64,000 nt of DNA from Copromyces sp. CBS 386.78 (taxonomy: Eukaryota > Ascomycota > Sordariomycetes > Sordariales > Sordariaceae). The DNA is taken from NCBI GenBank assembly GCA_030685235.1, contig MU839091.1, forward strand, positions 1 to 64,000, read 5' to 3'. The number at the start of each line of letters is the position of its first letter. Position 1 is the first letter of the stretch. Made by a program: the position numbers and the translations under genes. The notes below the pieces were generated by a model. The model searched no databases. It was not told the DNA's origin and saw only the letters and a list, made by a program, of their open reading frames with translations. This document shows, piece by piece, positions 12,401 through 22,634 of the stretch.

Positions 12401-13063
12401 TGGGCAGAACAATCCACTCTCCGGATCAACGACCCCGTCCGCTCCATCTTGCGCGAAAGTTTAAGCTTGTCCTCATCCTCAACAATCAAAGACACCACCG
12501 ACAGCAGCCCAGAAGATAGTCACGCAGCAGTAATAGTACCAATCCCAATCCCCACCCACCGCTTCGTAATCGAATACGAACTCCTCTCCGGCGCAGGCCT
12601 CAGGCAGCCCGGAACCGCAACGATCCACTCCACCAAGGCCGCCTTTGAAGCTGCCGTTTCCGATCCCTTGGCGTGTAAATATAATGTGGATATATGGATT
12701 GGTTATATCAGGTTTCTCGCGCAAGTCTATCTTGACGCGATTTCCTTATCCTCTCCCGGATCATCATCCTCTTCCAACACAGGGACTCGTGAGAGTGGTA
12801 AGAAGAAGACGGACGCACAGACGGCGAGCGCCCTCAAGGCTCTTAAAGATGTGTTTTATAGAGCTATTGCTGCTTGCCCTTGGAGTAAGAGGCTTTATAT
12901 GGAGGCGTTTTCTGCTACTGGACTAGTGAATGAGCTGAGCAGTGGGGAGTTGAGGGCGGTGGTTGGGACGATGGTGGCGAAGGGGTTGAGGGTGCATGTG
13001 GACTTTGAGGGGTTTGGGAGGAAGTGGAAGGAGAAGGAAGAAGAAGTGAGGGCGAGGGAGTAG
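9461..13063 (+). CDS. nrde2: NRDE-2 family protein (nuclear RNA silencing / RNA surveillance factor)
   Basis: NRDE-2 proteins are nuclear; in other organisms they act in small-RNA-guided silencing and bind the Mtr4 exosome helicase. The gene is a single exon encoding 1200 aa. The start is ATG 9461 (MSSDEVKRRAVPKF); the frame is open further upstream but has no earlier ATG. Residues 1-140 are highly charged, with Arg/Glu/Asp/His runs. The conserved block VFYFDKKEDPLIFRYGG is near residue 145. An acidic Ser-rich stretch lies near 290. The NRDE-2 helical region (HAT/TPR-like) starts near residue 310 with KKRSLELHRQIKARPGDTKA and fills most of the rest. The frame stops at 13063 in a purine-rich region, while another frame continues open to 13253 (see findings), so the true C-terminus may differ. 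Confidence 0.88.
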   Translation: MSSDEVKRRAVPKFTSFAPATPAPEAGSEKRHSTDRGSSKGLEKEEREKNRGSSRGREKEDRERRHRPRDHDWDRHRDSDREREREREGKRERVKDRDRHHDSHHSRHYDRARHHRRRSASPASQSKGKPPSRHEPSHTTQSNDVFYFDKKEDPLIFRYGGNERSKIPAYRRYGAGKIIGSPGYLSVYFQGSKEVFAIGGPGEGRGNGSVFRDKTLMNWARAKGAKAKHIKPGVGENGSLAAEDVDGDFISLEPPRKRQRADISPGPGDGRKKPDYRSIYGKAKSDDEESDTDDTSSDSESEGKVGSHLSEMSAAKKRSLELHRQIKARPGDTKAWLELIGLQDALLREHQLEGQSVIGHQVKTLAELKLSLYEEALPHAADTSLKETLLTGMMREGEKVWDPKQLAKRWEETSKTNPDSFLLWVSRLNYELSQVATFTNDELKSVMVTKLQSLSQALAIASSSDENNASALCTQLIYVFVRLTCYLRDSGYVELAVAVWQATLELNFCRPSNAPGFQSVMEDFSDFWESEVPRIGEENAKGWRHFVEDMGDMADPPESMTRKPSGIPETKDPFGAWASLERQQAAEARMPARTLDEGTDDDPFRVIMFSDIKDLVLWFAPRLLPQAQPQLVEALLTFCRLPTYSALRDPFIAPRGQAFEFALNQLGRREASTSVEIERKPPLFGQQGGNMALSQELLFSGQDWFQYLGQWSTLSKETDGEVDPGWVLETLRYLVLTCSIEQLAEYYLALAWLKEPSGAKKVAKGLLKRYSSKMRLYSAYAMIEYANGSVGMAEKVLLSATSQNAADSQILWNTWVWMHLKTGKNRLALVRLLSSVDSTIPLDVKSSSPVSPALLLKARAHFSTKRDYSLSSHQLEPALQYAESFALLEYLSPNSTENSRSTKFPSQGNFTSALANIQSFATELHSLGHKTLHERVLQTAARLLYHHVTHGPYKPSTLRQHLHNFIRLFPHNTLFLSLLAWAEQSTLRINDPVRSILRESLSLSSSSTIKDTTDSSPEDSHAAVIVPIPIPTHRFVIEYELLSGAGLRQPGTATIHSTKAAFEAAVSDPLACKYNVDIWIGYIRFLAQVYLDAISLSSPGSSSSSNTGTRESGKKKTDAQTASALKALKDVFYRAIAACPWSKRLYMEAFSATGLVNELSSGELRAVVGTMVAKGLRVHVDFEGFGRKWKEKEEEVRARE

Positions 13064-14121
13064 AAGGCTGAAAAGAAGAAGACTGCAGAAGAAGACTGCA
13101 AAGGAGGACAACAGAGTGACCCTGGAACAGGAGAGACGATGGGATTTGAAGATGATGGAAAGAGCGCGGGGGAGAGATCGAGATGTGGGTTCGGAAAGGG
13201 ATAGCAGAGGAAGAGAGACTCATGAGAGATACGGGCATTTTGATGAGGAATAGAGAGTGGGACAAACGGAGGGAGGACGGCATGAGATAAATTGGTGATT
13301 CTGTAGGAGCAAAGCATTAAATGGCAACGTACATATGCAGGCACCGCAGCTGACAAAACGGGACTGAACACCACATACCAATCTGGCAGGGCTGATCACC
13401 GCCACATGGGCCTCGATTAGACAAGTTATAACATCGTCTATACCGGGGCATTGTCGGAAAAAAAGGGAGAGCATAGCATGACACTGTATAGAAGAAAATA
13501 GGAAACTCTCGTTTCAACTGTGAGGTGAAGCTATTCAAAGATATAGCTCTGAACCCTAACCCTTGAAACAGCATTACACAGTACTACAGCTGGCCAGTTA
13601 GCGTCATTACGTACCACTGGAGTTTTGGACATTTGACCCTTGCTGAGATCAACAATTAAGTATTGAAAAAGTTTGGGACGGCTTCCGTCACCTTTGACCA
13701 CGAAGCGAGGTACAGTAGGTAGTGCTACCGATTAGGTAACCGGGCAAAGTGGCTGGTCTTCCTCTTTCCAGTCGAAGGTGGCGCTTTTTGATGACAACAA
13801 AGCCCTTCCCTTCTTTCAAGCGGTGTCCATTATTATCCACATCCTCTGCCCTGCTAGCCTGCCCCTGTGTACGGTCAACAACTGGGTCCCGATAGGGCAC
13901 TGACACTTGCGTTGTACTAGTGCGTCCTTGTGGCAACCACAACCGCGACACCGACCGCGACCGGCGTACAATACTTGTACATCCATCCACTTCCCACCTA
14001 CAACAACCCCCTTTGGAAACCTAAACACCAAGAGGGGGGGGGATCGAGATCGCCATGGATAGAGTACAGCAACGCTGTCATCGCGCCATTGTAACTTGAG
14101 ACCAGCAACAGGTACAAAACC
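13064..14121. other. Intergenic between NRDE-2 and SUN genes
   Basis: The first 190 bases are purine-rich and keep an open frame that may be a lost NRDE-2 C-terminus. The rest, increasingly C/T-rich toward 14040, is the probable promoter and leader of the SUN-domain gene, with a run of nine G at 14033-14041. No other gene was seen. Confidence 0.45.
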
Positions 14122-17100
14122 ATGCGCACCCCACCAACTCTTTTCCTGGGCTTGCTGGGTCTCCACGCAGTTGCAGCGGCACTCCCAGAACCAGCATCGG
14201 TATGCGAATCGAGGACCGTCAACTACATCACCCATACCCTACCGCAACAATGTCTTCGTACATCATGGACGACCCCGACCGCCGTCACGAGCGCAGTCGC
14301 CGCCGATAACACCTCTTCTTCTGGGGTCACCAGTCACGAGACAGCAGCGCCGGCGCAAGCGACCGAGACACAGCAGCAGCAACATCATGGCCAGCCCAAG
14401 CCGTCGGCGGAACCTACACAGGAGCAGACAAAGGAGGAGCAGGAGGATGAGGACTTGGCGGCCAGCACCTTCATGTCGTTTGAAGAATGGAAGGAAATGA
14501 TGCTGCGCAAGTCTGGCGACCCCGCCAACAACAATAACAACAACAACAACAACAACAACAAGAACAACCACAAGGGCGGACAGCAGAGAGCTGGCGGCGA
14601 GCACGACCAGAACGGCGGCCCCAACAGCGATACCGACGGCCACCACGGCCCAGGAGACGACGGCGAAAACTCGCTGAACTTCGACGTCCTCTCGGAAAAG
14701 GTCTCAGAGCTGACCACTTCTCCCTCCGGCAACCCTTCGACCGACCACGGCAGCGGCGACAAAGCCAAGAAAGACGATCAGGTCGTGTACGAGGACGGCA
14801 AAACGCAATACTACCGTAGCAAAGACGCCGGAAAGACGTGCAAGGAGCGCTTCTCATACTCCTCCTTTGACGCCGGCGCCACCGTCCTCAAGACAAGCCC
14901 AGGGGCAAAGAACGCCAAAGCGATCCTCGTCGAAAACAAGGACTCGTACATGCTCCTTGAGTGCCATGCTAAGAGCAAGTTTGTCATTGTCGAGCTGAGC
15001 GACGATATCCTCATTGACACAGTGGTCCTGGCCAACTTTGAGTTCTTCTCGAGCATGATCCGCCGGTTCAAGGTCAGCGTTAGCGACCGCTACCCCGTCA
15101 AGCTGGACAAGTGGGTGGAGCTGGGAACGTTCGAGGCGAGGAACTCGAGGGACATTCAGGCCTTCCTGGTGGAACATCCGCAGATCTATACCAAGTATAT
15201 ACGCATCGAGTTCCTCAGTCATTACGGAAATGAGTATTACTGCCCTGTATCGCTACTCAGAGTCCATGGAACAAGGATGCTGGATACGTGGAAGGAACCG
15301 GATGACAGGCATGATGATGACCAGGAAACTATCGAAGCTCCGCCGGTCCAGGAGCAGTTGCTGCAGACCCCTGAACCTGAGCAGCCGAGTTCTCAAGTTG
15401 AACAGCCGACTGTTGCGAGTGAGCCGGTGCCAAGTACTGCCACTGAGGTGAAGGAAGAGACCCATGAGGAAACCGAGCCTATTCAGATTGTGGAGGTTGG
15501 GTTCACCCACTGGGAGCCAGTATTCTATCGTGACTTTTCTCTGGAGGTTTGCGCCTTGCGTTCGCGCACGACTGGTCAACCCACTCGTATCTCGCCCGGA
15601 GCAGACAGCAAACATGCTGGCAAACCCGATGTGGAAAAGGAACAATGCTCAACAGGAAGCGCTGCGCACGAAACATCGGTGCCCAAGGCCTCTTCAGGAT
15701 CACCCAAATCTCAGGAAACAGCCAAGGGCCAACCTGCTAGCTCTGTTGCCTCTCACACTCCTGTACCGCCCCAGGCAAGCAACACCACAACCGGATCTTC
15801 CAACAACAATAAGGCTCCTCCAGCCCGTCCTAATACAGCCAGTAACGAGACAGCTCCTTCGGCCTCTTCCACCGCAAAACCCCCTAGCAGTAGCACAACC
15901 GGCACCACAGGTCGCAACGACGGCAAAGATAACAACAGCAACAACGCCAACGCCGGTACTGGCGGCGGCCCTCCTAATAATAACAACAACAAGAATAATC
16001 AACAGCAACAAAAGCTCAACCCCGGCGGCTCCCCCACCACCTCATCCCACCCCGCCTCGCCCACCGTCCAAGAATCTTTCTTCAAAACCGTACACAAGCG
16101 CCTCACCCACCTCGAATCCAACACCTCGCTGTCGCTACAATACATCGAGCAACAATCGCGTTTCCTGCAAGACGTTTTGTCAAAACTCGAGCGGCGCCAG
16201 CTCACGCGCGTCGACACCTTTCTCGACACGCTCAACAAGACGGTCCTGACCGAGCTGCGCAATGTCAGGCAGCAGTACGACCAGATCTGGCAGAGCACGG
16301 TGATCGCCCTCGAGACGCAGCGCGAGCAGACGGAGAGGGAGGTGGTGGCGCTTAGTGGACGGCTGAACGTTCTTGCTGATGAGGTGGTGTTTCAGAAGCG
16401 GATGGCAATTTTGCAAAGCGTCTTGTTGTTGAGCTGTCTGGTTTTGGTTATTTTTAATAACAGGACTGGTGGTGGTAATGGGAGTGGTGGTGGCAACGCC
16501 ATCAGCAATAATGGAGGGGGAGTAGGCAGGCCTAATTCAAGAGGAGGGTGGTTCGATTCCCCCGTCCAAGCCGTCCAGCGGCGGTCGATGAGACCTGGTT
16601 CTGGCTGGATTAGTAATATGAGTATGAGCATGGGGATGAGTAGTCCTTTCCCTTTTTCGTCGACGGCGTCGACGTCTGGACTTCAACAGCAACAGTCGAC
16701 TACAGCAGCAGGAGCCACAGGAGAAGCACACTCAGGTTCCGGAGGTGAGGATACAGATGCCGCCGTGGGAGCAAGCACGGGTGTTGATACCGCAACGGTA
16801 CAACAACGACAATATCACGATCAAAACCAGCTCCACCCAAATGGTCGCCACCTGTTACAGACACAGCAGCATTCATATGCCTATTCACGCAGCAACGACA
16901 AAGCGCTCCCACTTACTCCCACCTCCGAGTACGATAGCAGGGAAGGGACGCCGTTGGTTCACGCGTCACCACTCCGGCAGACATCAACGACCATTGACGA
17001 GGTTCTGGCTGGAGAGGGTGCTGACGGTAATTCACCGTTGTATACGCAGTCGTCATTCGAACACGAGCCCGAATGCGTCTCAGATCAAGAGGAGCCGTCT

Positions 17101-17388
17101 CAGTCTGCATCGTCTGGATCTGAGTCTGGCGGGTCCACCCAAGAGACAGCTTCAGAACTCTTCCGAAAAAGCGTCGGGCCTACGCATAATGGAGCTATGA
17201 ATGTATCTGTCCTTTCCGAAGAAAGAAGCGAGGGGGTTGGAGAAGACGATAATGATCTGCTACCGTCGGATTCAGTTGAGGATCAACAACACCAAACACT
17301 ACGGCACCGACCGAGGCCTTCACACACGCACCTTGGCTCGGGGACCGTAAAGCCATTGCCTGCTCTACCGGAAACCTCAAGTCCATAA
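14122..17388 (+). CDS. SLP1-type SUN-domain membrane protein
   Basis: Single-exon gene, 1088 aa. It begins with a signal peptide (MRTPPTLFLGLLGLHAVAAA). A low-complexity segment with Asn, Gln and Gly runs follows; the Asn tract near residues 134-147 is encoded by an AAC microsatellite. The SUN domain spans about residues 233-389 (FSYSSFDAGATVL through NEYYCPVSLLRVHG). After a Pro/Ser/Thr-rich linker there is a coiled coil at about 648-755 and one transmembrane helix at about 760-778 (ILQSVLLLSCLVLVIF). A long disordered tail of some 300 residues ends the protein. This order, SUN before coiled coil and TM, is that of yeast SLP1 and opossum/SUCO proteins rather than nuclear-envelope Sad1. Those proteins sit in the ER with the SUN domain in the lumen and, with EMP65 in yeast, protect folding proteins. 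Confidence 0.88.
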   Translation: MRTPPTLFLGLLGLHAVAAALPEPASVCESRTVNYITHTLPQQCLRTSWTTPTAVTSAVAADNTSSSGVTSHETAAPAQATETQQQQHHGQPKPSAEPTQEQTKEEQEDEDLAASTFMSFEEWKEMMLRKSGDPANNNNNNNNNNNKNNHKGGQQRAGGEHDQNGGPNSDTDGHHGPGDDGENSLNFDVLSEKVSELTTSPSGNPSTDHGSGDKAKKDDQVVYEDGKTQYYRSKDAGKTCKERFSYSSFDAGATVLKTSPGAKNAKAILVENKDSYMLLECHAKSKFVIVELSDDILIDTVVLANFEFFSSMIRRFKVSVSDRYPVKLDKWVELGTFEARNSRDIQAFLVEHPQIYTKYIRIEFLSHYGNEYYCPVSLLRVHGTRMLDTWKEPDDRHDDDQETIEAPPVQEQLLQTPEPEQPSSQVEQPTVASEPVPSTATEVKEETHEETEPIQIVEVGFTHWEPVFYRDFSLEVCALRSRTTGQPTRISPGADSKHAGKPDVEKEQCSTGSAAHETSVPKASSGSPKSQETAKGQPASSVASHTPVPPQASNTTTGSSNNNKAPPARPNTASNETAPSASSTAKPPSSSTTGTTGRNDGKDNNSNNANAGTGGGPPNNNNNKNNQQQQKLNPGGSPTTSSHPASPTVQESFFKTVHKRLTHLESNTSLSLQYIEQQSRFLQDVLSKLERRQLTRVDTFLDTLNKTVLTELRNVRQQYDQIWQSTVIALETQREQTEREVVALSGRLNVLADEVVFQKRMAILQSVLLLSCLVLVIFNNRTGGGNGSGGGNAISNNGGGVGRPNSRGGWFDSPVQAVQRRSMRPGSGWISNMSMSMGMSSPFPFSSTASTSGLQQQQSTTAAGATGEAHSGSGGEDTDAAVGASTGVDTATVQQRQYHDQNQLHPNGRHLLQTQQHSYAYSRSNDKALPLTPTSEYDSREGTPLVHASPLRQTSTTIDEVLAGEGADGNSPLYTQSSFEHEPECVSDQEEPSQSASSGSESGGSTQETASELFRKSVGPTHNGAMNVSVLSEERSEGVGEDDNDLLPSDSVEDQQHQTLRHRPRPSHTHLGSGTVKPLPALPETSSP
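14528..14565 (+). repeat. AAC microsatellite inside the SUN gene
   Basis: Repeated aac/aat triplets encode a run of asparagine in the N-terminal disordered part of the SUN protein. Such tracts vary in length between strains. A shorter, similar Asn-rich stretch is encoded at about 15976-16011. Confidence 0.85.
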
Positions 17389-18057
17389 TGACTTAATATC
17401 TGATGGTTGACTTCAACGTGATCATACATGTCAACGAGTCCATAGCAGAATATACGTTTGAGCATACCCAGAACAACAAGTTTCCGGTGATATGAAGTGG
17501 GTGCTAACACTACATGAATGAACCACAATGTGACGCCAAAGTATCCCAAGGGGATCAACCGCTCATTACGCTACTAACACATACTGTGGTCTAAAATACA
17601 CACTACTGATTGCCCCGTGGGAGCAGCTCTCCATCACAACTCCTCAAAACCAGGTAATCCGGGCATGGGCCAACCATCTTTCCTAGACCGCCGTGGCCTT
17701 CAATGACCCCTTTGGCATAGTCCAATCTGGTTCCCGCCGATATACCATTTCAACCCGCCTTTTCCCCATTTTCCCTCAAAGCGACAACAACCCATGGTGC
17801 TTAAATGATGCTAGTCTTTTTCTGATTTTCTTCATGCAGCTTCGCAAAATCTGACAAACCTGTCAAAAAGCTGACCACCAATCTCAAAAGGGCCATTCCA
17901 TGCCAAATTTTTCACACCTCTCATAAACTCTCGAAGATTGCAGAAAGTAAAATATCGTATGTATCGCATAAAAAGTGTCTCGAGCTTGTTTTTCGTGTTG
18001 TCTGACGATATTGAAGCTCGGTGATGTTCGCGCACTTATGGCGACTTTGGCCCACAG
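17389..18057. other. Convergent 3' region, SUN / Mei2-like
   Basis: These 669 bases lie between two convergent stop codons and probably hold both 3' UTRs. No feature beyond short random ORFs is visible. Confidence 0.5.
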
Positions 18058-20745
18058 TTACTGGGTCGGATAGATGGCCTGCGGTTGGGTCTGAGTGTCG
18101 TAGTCATACTCCTCCAGAGCCGCAAGTCTGGTACCACGATCGTACTGTGAGCGACGACGACGCTGCTCGTCACGGAAGTGTTGACCCGCGTTCGGGGTAA
18201 ACAGACCTGATACATGTGTGAGCGACATCCATTCATCTATGGTGCGTAATCCCCAACATACCGACGTGTTCGGCATTCTCACAGCTGCGCTTCATCTTGG
18301 ACTGATTGTCCGGTTTGGGGAATGGCTCTTCTTGTCCAGCGAGGTCAGGTCTGGGTCCGTTGGACGTGAAATACAACTGCGAACTTTTAGTGACGACTCA
18401 ACAATCAACAAAGTAGAGTTGGGTTTTCACCTTGGGTCGATAGTGAGGCGCCTCGAGCATGACTGAGCTGTTGCGGAACTTCTGAACGAGGCAGTCCTTT
18501 CCTTGGATGGCTTCGAAAGATCAGCGTCAGTTTCATGAGACGTGTTCAGCTAAACTTACTAGCATAGGATATCTCTGCAACCTTGTCACTCTTGAAGCAG
18601 TTCCAACGTTGATTGCCCCGAGCATTGACAAACTACATAATGTTTTAGATTTGATCCGGCGATGCGGAGGTTGAAACTTACGTCGACGATATCCAACGGC
18701 TTTGAGGTTGTCAGCTATTGATAAAAACCAAGGTTGGGAACTGGAGGGAAACTTACATCGACAAAATTGATGAACGCATATCCGACACTAGCAAGTCAGC
18801 AAACGTTTCGCACGACAAGTGGTGGGCTATCACGTACTTGCAGTCATTGGCAAAGTCGATGCGCAAATACATGAAATCGTACTTGCCCCAGCTTGACTCG
18901 TCAATGATTCGCTTCAGCATGGCTTGATCGACCTTATTGGGAATGTTGCGAAGCATGATCTAAAAAGTTAGTTCCGTTTTTTCCCATCGAGTCCAGGTAT
19001 CACTTACCGTAGTCCTGACGTCGATACCCTCCCGAATGCGGTTGACATCGACGTGGTTATGATGTCCAGCCGCGTTCTGATACGGCGATCTGGAGACACG
19101 CATGGCATTCTGACGACGGCTATCCGGTCGTCCAAACTGCTGCATGCTCCGAGGACTGGTATAGTCGTTCTGCATTGTCATTGGCGTAGCGGGCGGTGTG
19201 TAGATGGAAGAATTCATTACAGAGAGGCCACCACTCATCGGTGTCAGAGGAGTCAGAGGTGCGACGCTATGGCCGCGAGTAGGGGTCTGGTCGAGTACAT
19301 AGCGGTTACCACTGCTGACGGGAGTTCTGTACACCACCGGATACATAGCAATCTGCTGCTGGGGAACAGAAATGCTTGCAGGCGACTGAGTGGCGCGTCC
19401 ACCACCAACCAAAGGACGGGTTGGCTGGGGAGTTCTAGCAACACTCATGTTTTGGAAGATGTTGGTGATATCTTGCACCTGGGGTTGGGGAGGATTATAG
19501 GCCTCCACTGACGCGAGACCCAGAGCTGGTGTATCCGGCTGGCACAAAGTCAGCAGTAGCTGAATACCCTGTAGCAATGTCAGTCTATCGTATATACCAA
19601 TAGAGGAATGGTTTCAGTGGCTTACATTGACAGTGAAGCCGTTGAACTTGGAAACAACGGAAACGGCCACGTCGACATCAGAGAACTCCGCAATGGCCTT
19701 GAAGAGACCTTGGGTTGAATCATTCAGACGCTGGAAAGCAAACAATTCCCCCTCACCCTGGAGGAAGCTGTAGACGATTGCCTCCACCTGAGACTGGGCA
19801 TAGGGAAAAGCGTAGCCCGACCCCGGAAAGGCGAGAACCAGGAGCTGCCCTTCAGAGACTGGATCAACCGAATTACTCGGATATGCAAACTATTTTGGCA
19901 AGTTAGTCATGAAGAACTGGATACGCGTGTGCATAGGAGGCTTACGTGGAAAAAGTCAACAGGCGTGATGTATGTTGCACGCCACTCGGGATTGCCCAGT
20001 TGAACATTGTCATGGACTTTGCGAGCATCACGGATGTCTGTCAGACGAAGCAAGACTCTGATTCCCTCTTGGACGGCATGGTGCTTGCCCTGCACAGGCG
20101 AACCGAGTCTCTCCAGCTTCTGTGGAGGTATGTCAGTTACATTCTTCTTGTAGCGGCAATGTGAGTGTTGCGTAGAAGGGCAAAGACACGTACCCGCAGA
20201 TACTCCTCAACGCCGGCGACCGTAATCGGCTGGGAGGAGTAGAATACAAGGTAACGGGAGAGACTGAGGTCAGTACTGAGCTTGTCTGCGGCCTTGGGAC
20301 TGTCACGCTGGGCATAGGAAGGCTGCACAGCGTATAGTAAGCCCTGCATTCCATTCTGGGGCCCGTTAACAGAACCGTGGGCGACCAGAGGACCGGAAAC
20401 AGAAACAGGAAGGAATGAGGAGGCCGTAGGAGACAGCTTCTGGTCCGATTTGGTGATGGACGAGGTGGAAATAAAGGGATCCTTGTCTGAGCCGCTGGCT
20501 GGAGCTACAGAGTAGCCATCGGACGAGTTGTGCGAATGGAAATGGTGAGAATGTGCATCCTGAGGGGTAGCGGTGCCGAGGGTCAGGGTCCGGTTGAGAA
20601 GCTTGTTGGACCTCGCCGAGTTGTCACCCGGTGAGAAGGCAGTCAATCTGGTATCCGGAGTACCTTCATGCTTGTACGAGTCGGCGGCGCCGCTCGACGA
20701 GTGAGGTGAGGAGGGGTTGAATCCCGTATCTCGTGCCTGCGCCAT
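18058..20745 (-). CDS. Mei2-like RNA-binding protein
   Basis: Eleven exons, in transcript order: 20745-20194, 20119-19946, 19889-19626, 19568-19008, 18959-18838, 18787-18757, 18699-18682, 18632-18560, 18510-18431, 18376-18262 and 18206-18058. All phases close and the product is 712 aa. The C-terminal domain is the Mei2-specific RRM: MLRNIPNKVDQAMLKRIID, then DFMYLRIDFANDCN-VGYAFINFVD, and FVNARGNQRWNCF. The N-terminal two thirds include weaker RRM-like segments (YLVFYSSQPITVAGVEEYLR; AIAEFSDVDVAVSVVSKF) and Ser/Pro/Gln-rich linkers. S. pombe Mei2 drives meiosis by sequestering the mRNA-elimination factor Mmi1; the role in a filamentous fungus may differ. An 18-nt exon and a 31-nt exon interrupt the RRM. 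The ATG at 20745 is the first in a frame that is open further upstream. Confidence 0.92.
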
Positions 20746-22634
20746 TGTTTGATGCAGGAATGGGTGTTGTCGCGTGTCCGTAACGCTCAAGGCTGTCGGC
20801 GCGCTGGTGTCTATTTGCCAAAAGGAAGTCGTAGTGAAAGAATGGACGACAGATGGGACCAGACCTGTCGAGCTTCACGGTCGCAGAAGAGAAGGGTTTC
20901 CAGGAAACGAGAACGAGGGAGTGGAAGTGAGGATAGATGATAGTAAAAAGAGAAAGGCTGGAATCCAAAACCCGCCTCGAGGGGAAAGACAAGAAGACTC
21001 TCCAAAAAAAAAAGGTCTGCACCCAAGTGACCGAGATTGACGATGATAGTGGACCGCAGGAGGAAAGTGCGAAGGAGTGGGAGAAAATTTCAAGAGTTGT
21101 GTGCGCGGAAGGAGGTAGTGGCAGAGGAGGTAGGAAGGCGGGAGGGGTCCTGCACCGACTGCACCGACCGCCTTGGTCACCTTCACTCTTTCATCCCGTC
21201 GGTACCGACACACGTTCAATGACGCCAACTTGATATTGTATACGGAAACTGCAAAGGGCGATGCAAAGGTTCAACGTGGGGTTTGTTTACGGATGAGGTT
21301 TGATAATTCAAAGGCACCAGTCCTCAAAGTCAACTGGTCTTGCAGATTGGTTTGCTGCCTCACCCTAAATCTGTACTTCTGGTTTATCTTGCCGACAAAG
21401 AGTAGGGGTAGAAGTCGTAACGGTCGATTCAAGCATATCGACAATGCGGTTTCCGTCGCAGAGGTTCGAACGGATCAAGTTCAGGTCGTGCTACGCCGCA
21501 GGAGCTCTCGGTCTTGCATAGGTGACTTCCTAGAGTTCCGTTGCATGGAGGGGAGTCATCACCAAAACCAGAACCTACATACCTTCAGGAACATAGCCGG
21601 TACCGGTAATGAGGAAGTTGAGCTGGAAAGAACAAGACAAGGAAGGAGTAAATGTTAGCACCGTGAAGGAAGTGTCGAATCTGTTATCATGTGCCTGTTT
21701 GCCTAGGTAGGTAGACCGTGCCTCCTCCATCAACCAAGTTCACGGGAAAGCGCAAAAGCACGCATTATGGCCGACTGTGGAGAGTTATCTCCGTCATTCT
21801 TCATGCAGATACAGCCGCAGTTGCGATGTTGATCAACCGAGCTCAGAAGAAGGAAATACCAGCTGGACATCGACGAGTGTCTCGCGACAACAGCGTGTTC
21901 GCTTCATCCATGGAAACGATGATGGCCATCAATCCAGATCGCGTGAGTTGCCCGCGTTATTTTCCGATCGCAGGCTGCACAGCTCCATGGACAAGGAGAT
22001 AGTCGCGAAAGAATCATCACGAAACAAATGAGCGCCAATAGTGCTCGTGTCAATCCTATTCACGACATAAGTCCTCAACATGTTGACATTCAAAGACTTG
22101 GACAGCCGCGAAGTCAGGTTGTCGTTGAAAAGAGGTTGGCAGATGGATATGGCAGCTGGCTACAGCTGGCCGGCTTGCACGCCCATAGTTCAAGGGACCT
22201 GGGGACTGGCAGCTGAGTGTAGTTGCAACTACATCCAGAGGTCTCCCTTTGAATATTTCGGTTATGCCATGTTGACGCCGAAAACTACTGGGAATTTAAA
22301 AACAACGTCTCAGCTGCTTCCATGTCCTGTACAATGTACAATACGAAAGGATCTGAAATACAACCGACAAAGATGATTCATTATGTCCGCCAAGGGGTAA
22401 ATGGCATTGGCGTTAAACCCGTCCTGACGCTTGGACCACCACTACAGTGAGCTGCACCGTGGAGCTCCCCCCCATTCCCCGTCCCTAGTGTAGTGCGGCG
22501 TAGCGGGAAGTGGAAAGGTACCTCGACGGCTAGGCTACGAGAATAAGCCCAGAACCCTTTCTTCTTTCCACAACAACTCGAGTGGTGGAAGCCCATGTTA
22601 AGAGTTGACTGGCGCATTTGGGTTCCCGGTCAAG
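20746..22634. other. 1.9-kb divergent region, Mei2-like / SEC15
   Basis: Promoters of two divergent genes. A purine-rich belt at about 20880-21130 should be the Mei2-gene leader (pyrimidine-rich on its own strand). No domain-bearing ORF, repeat or RNA gene was recognised. Confidence 0.45.
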
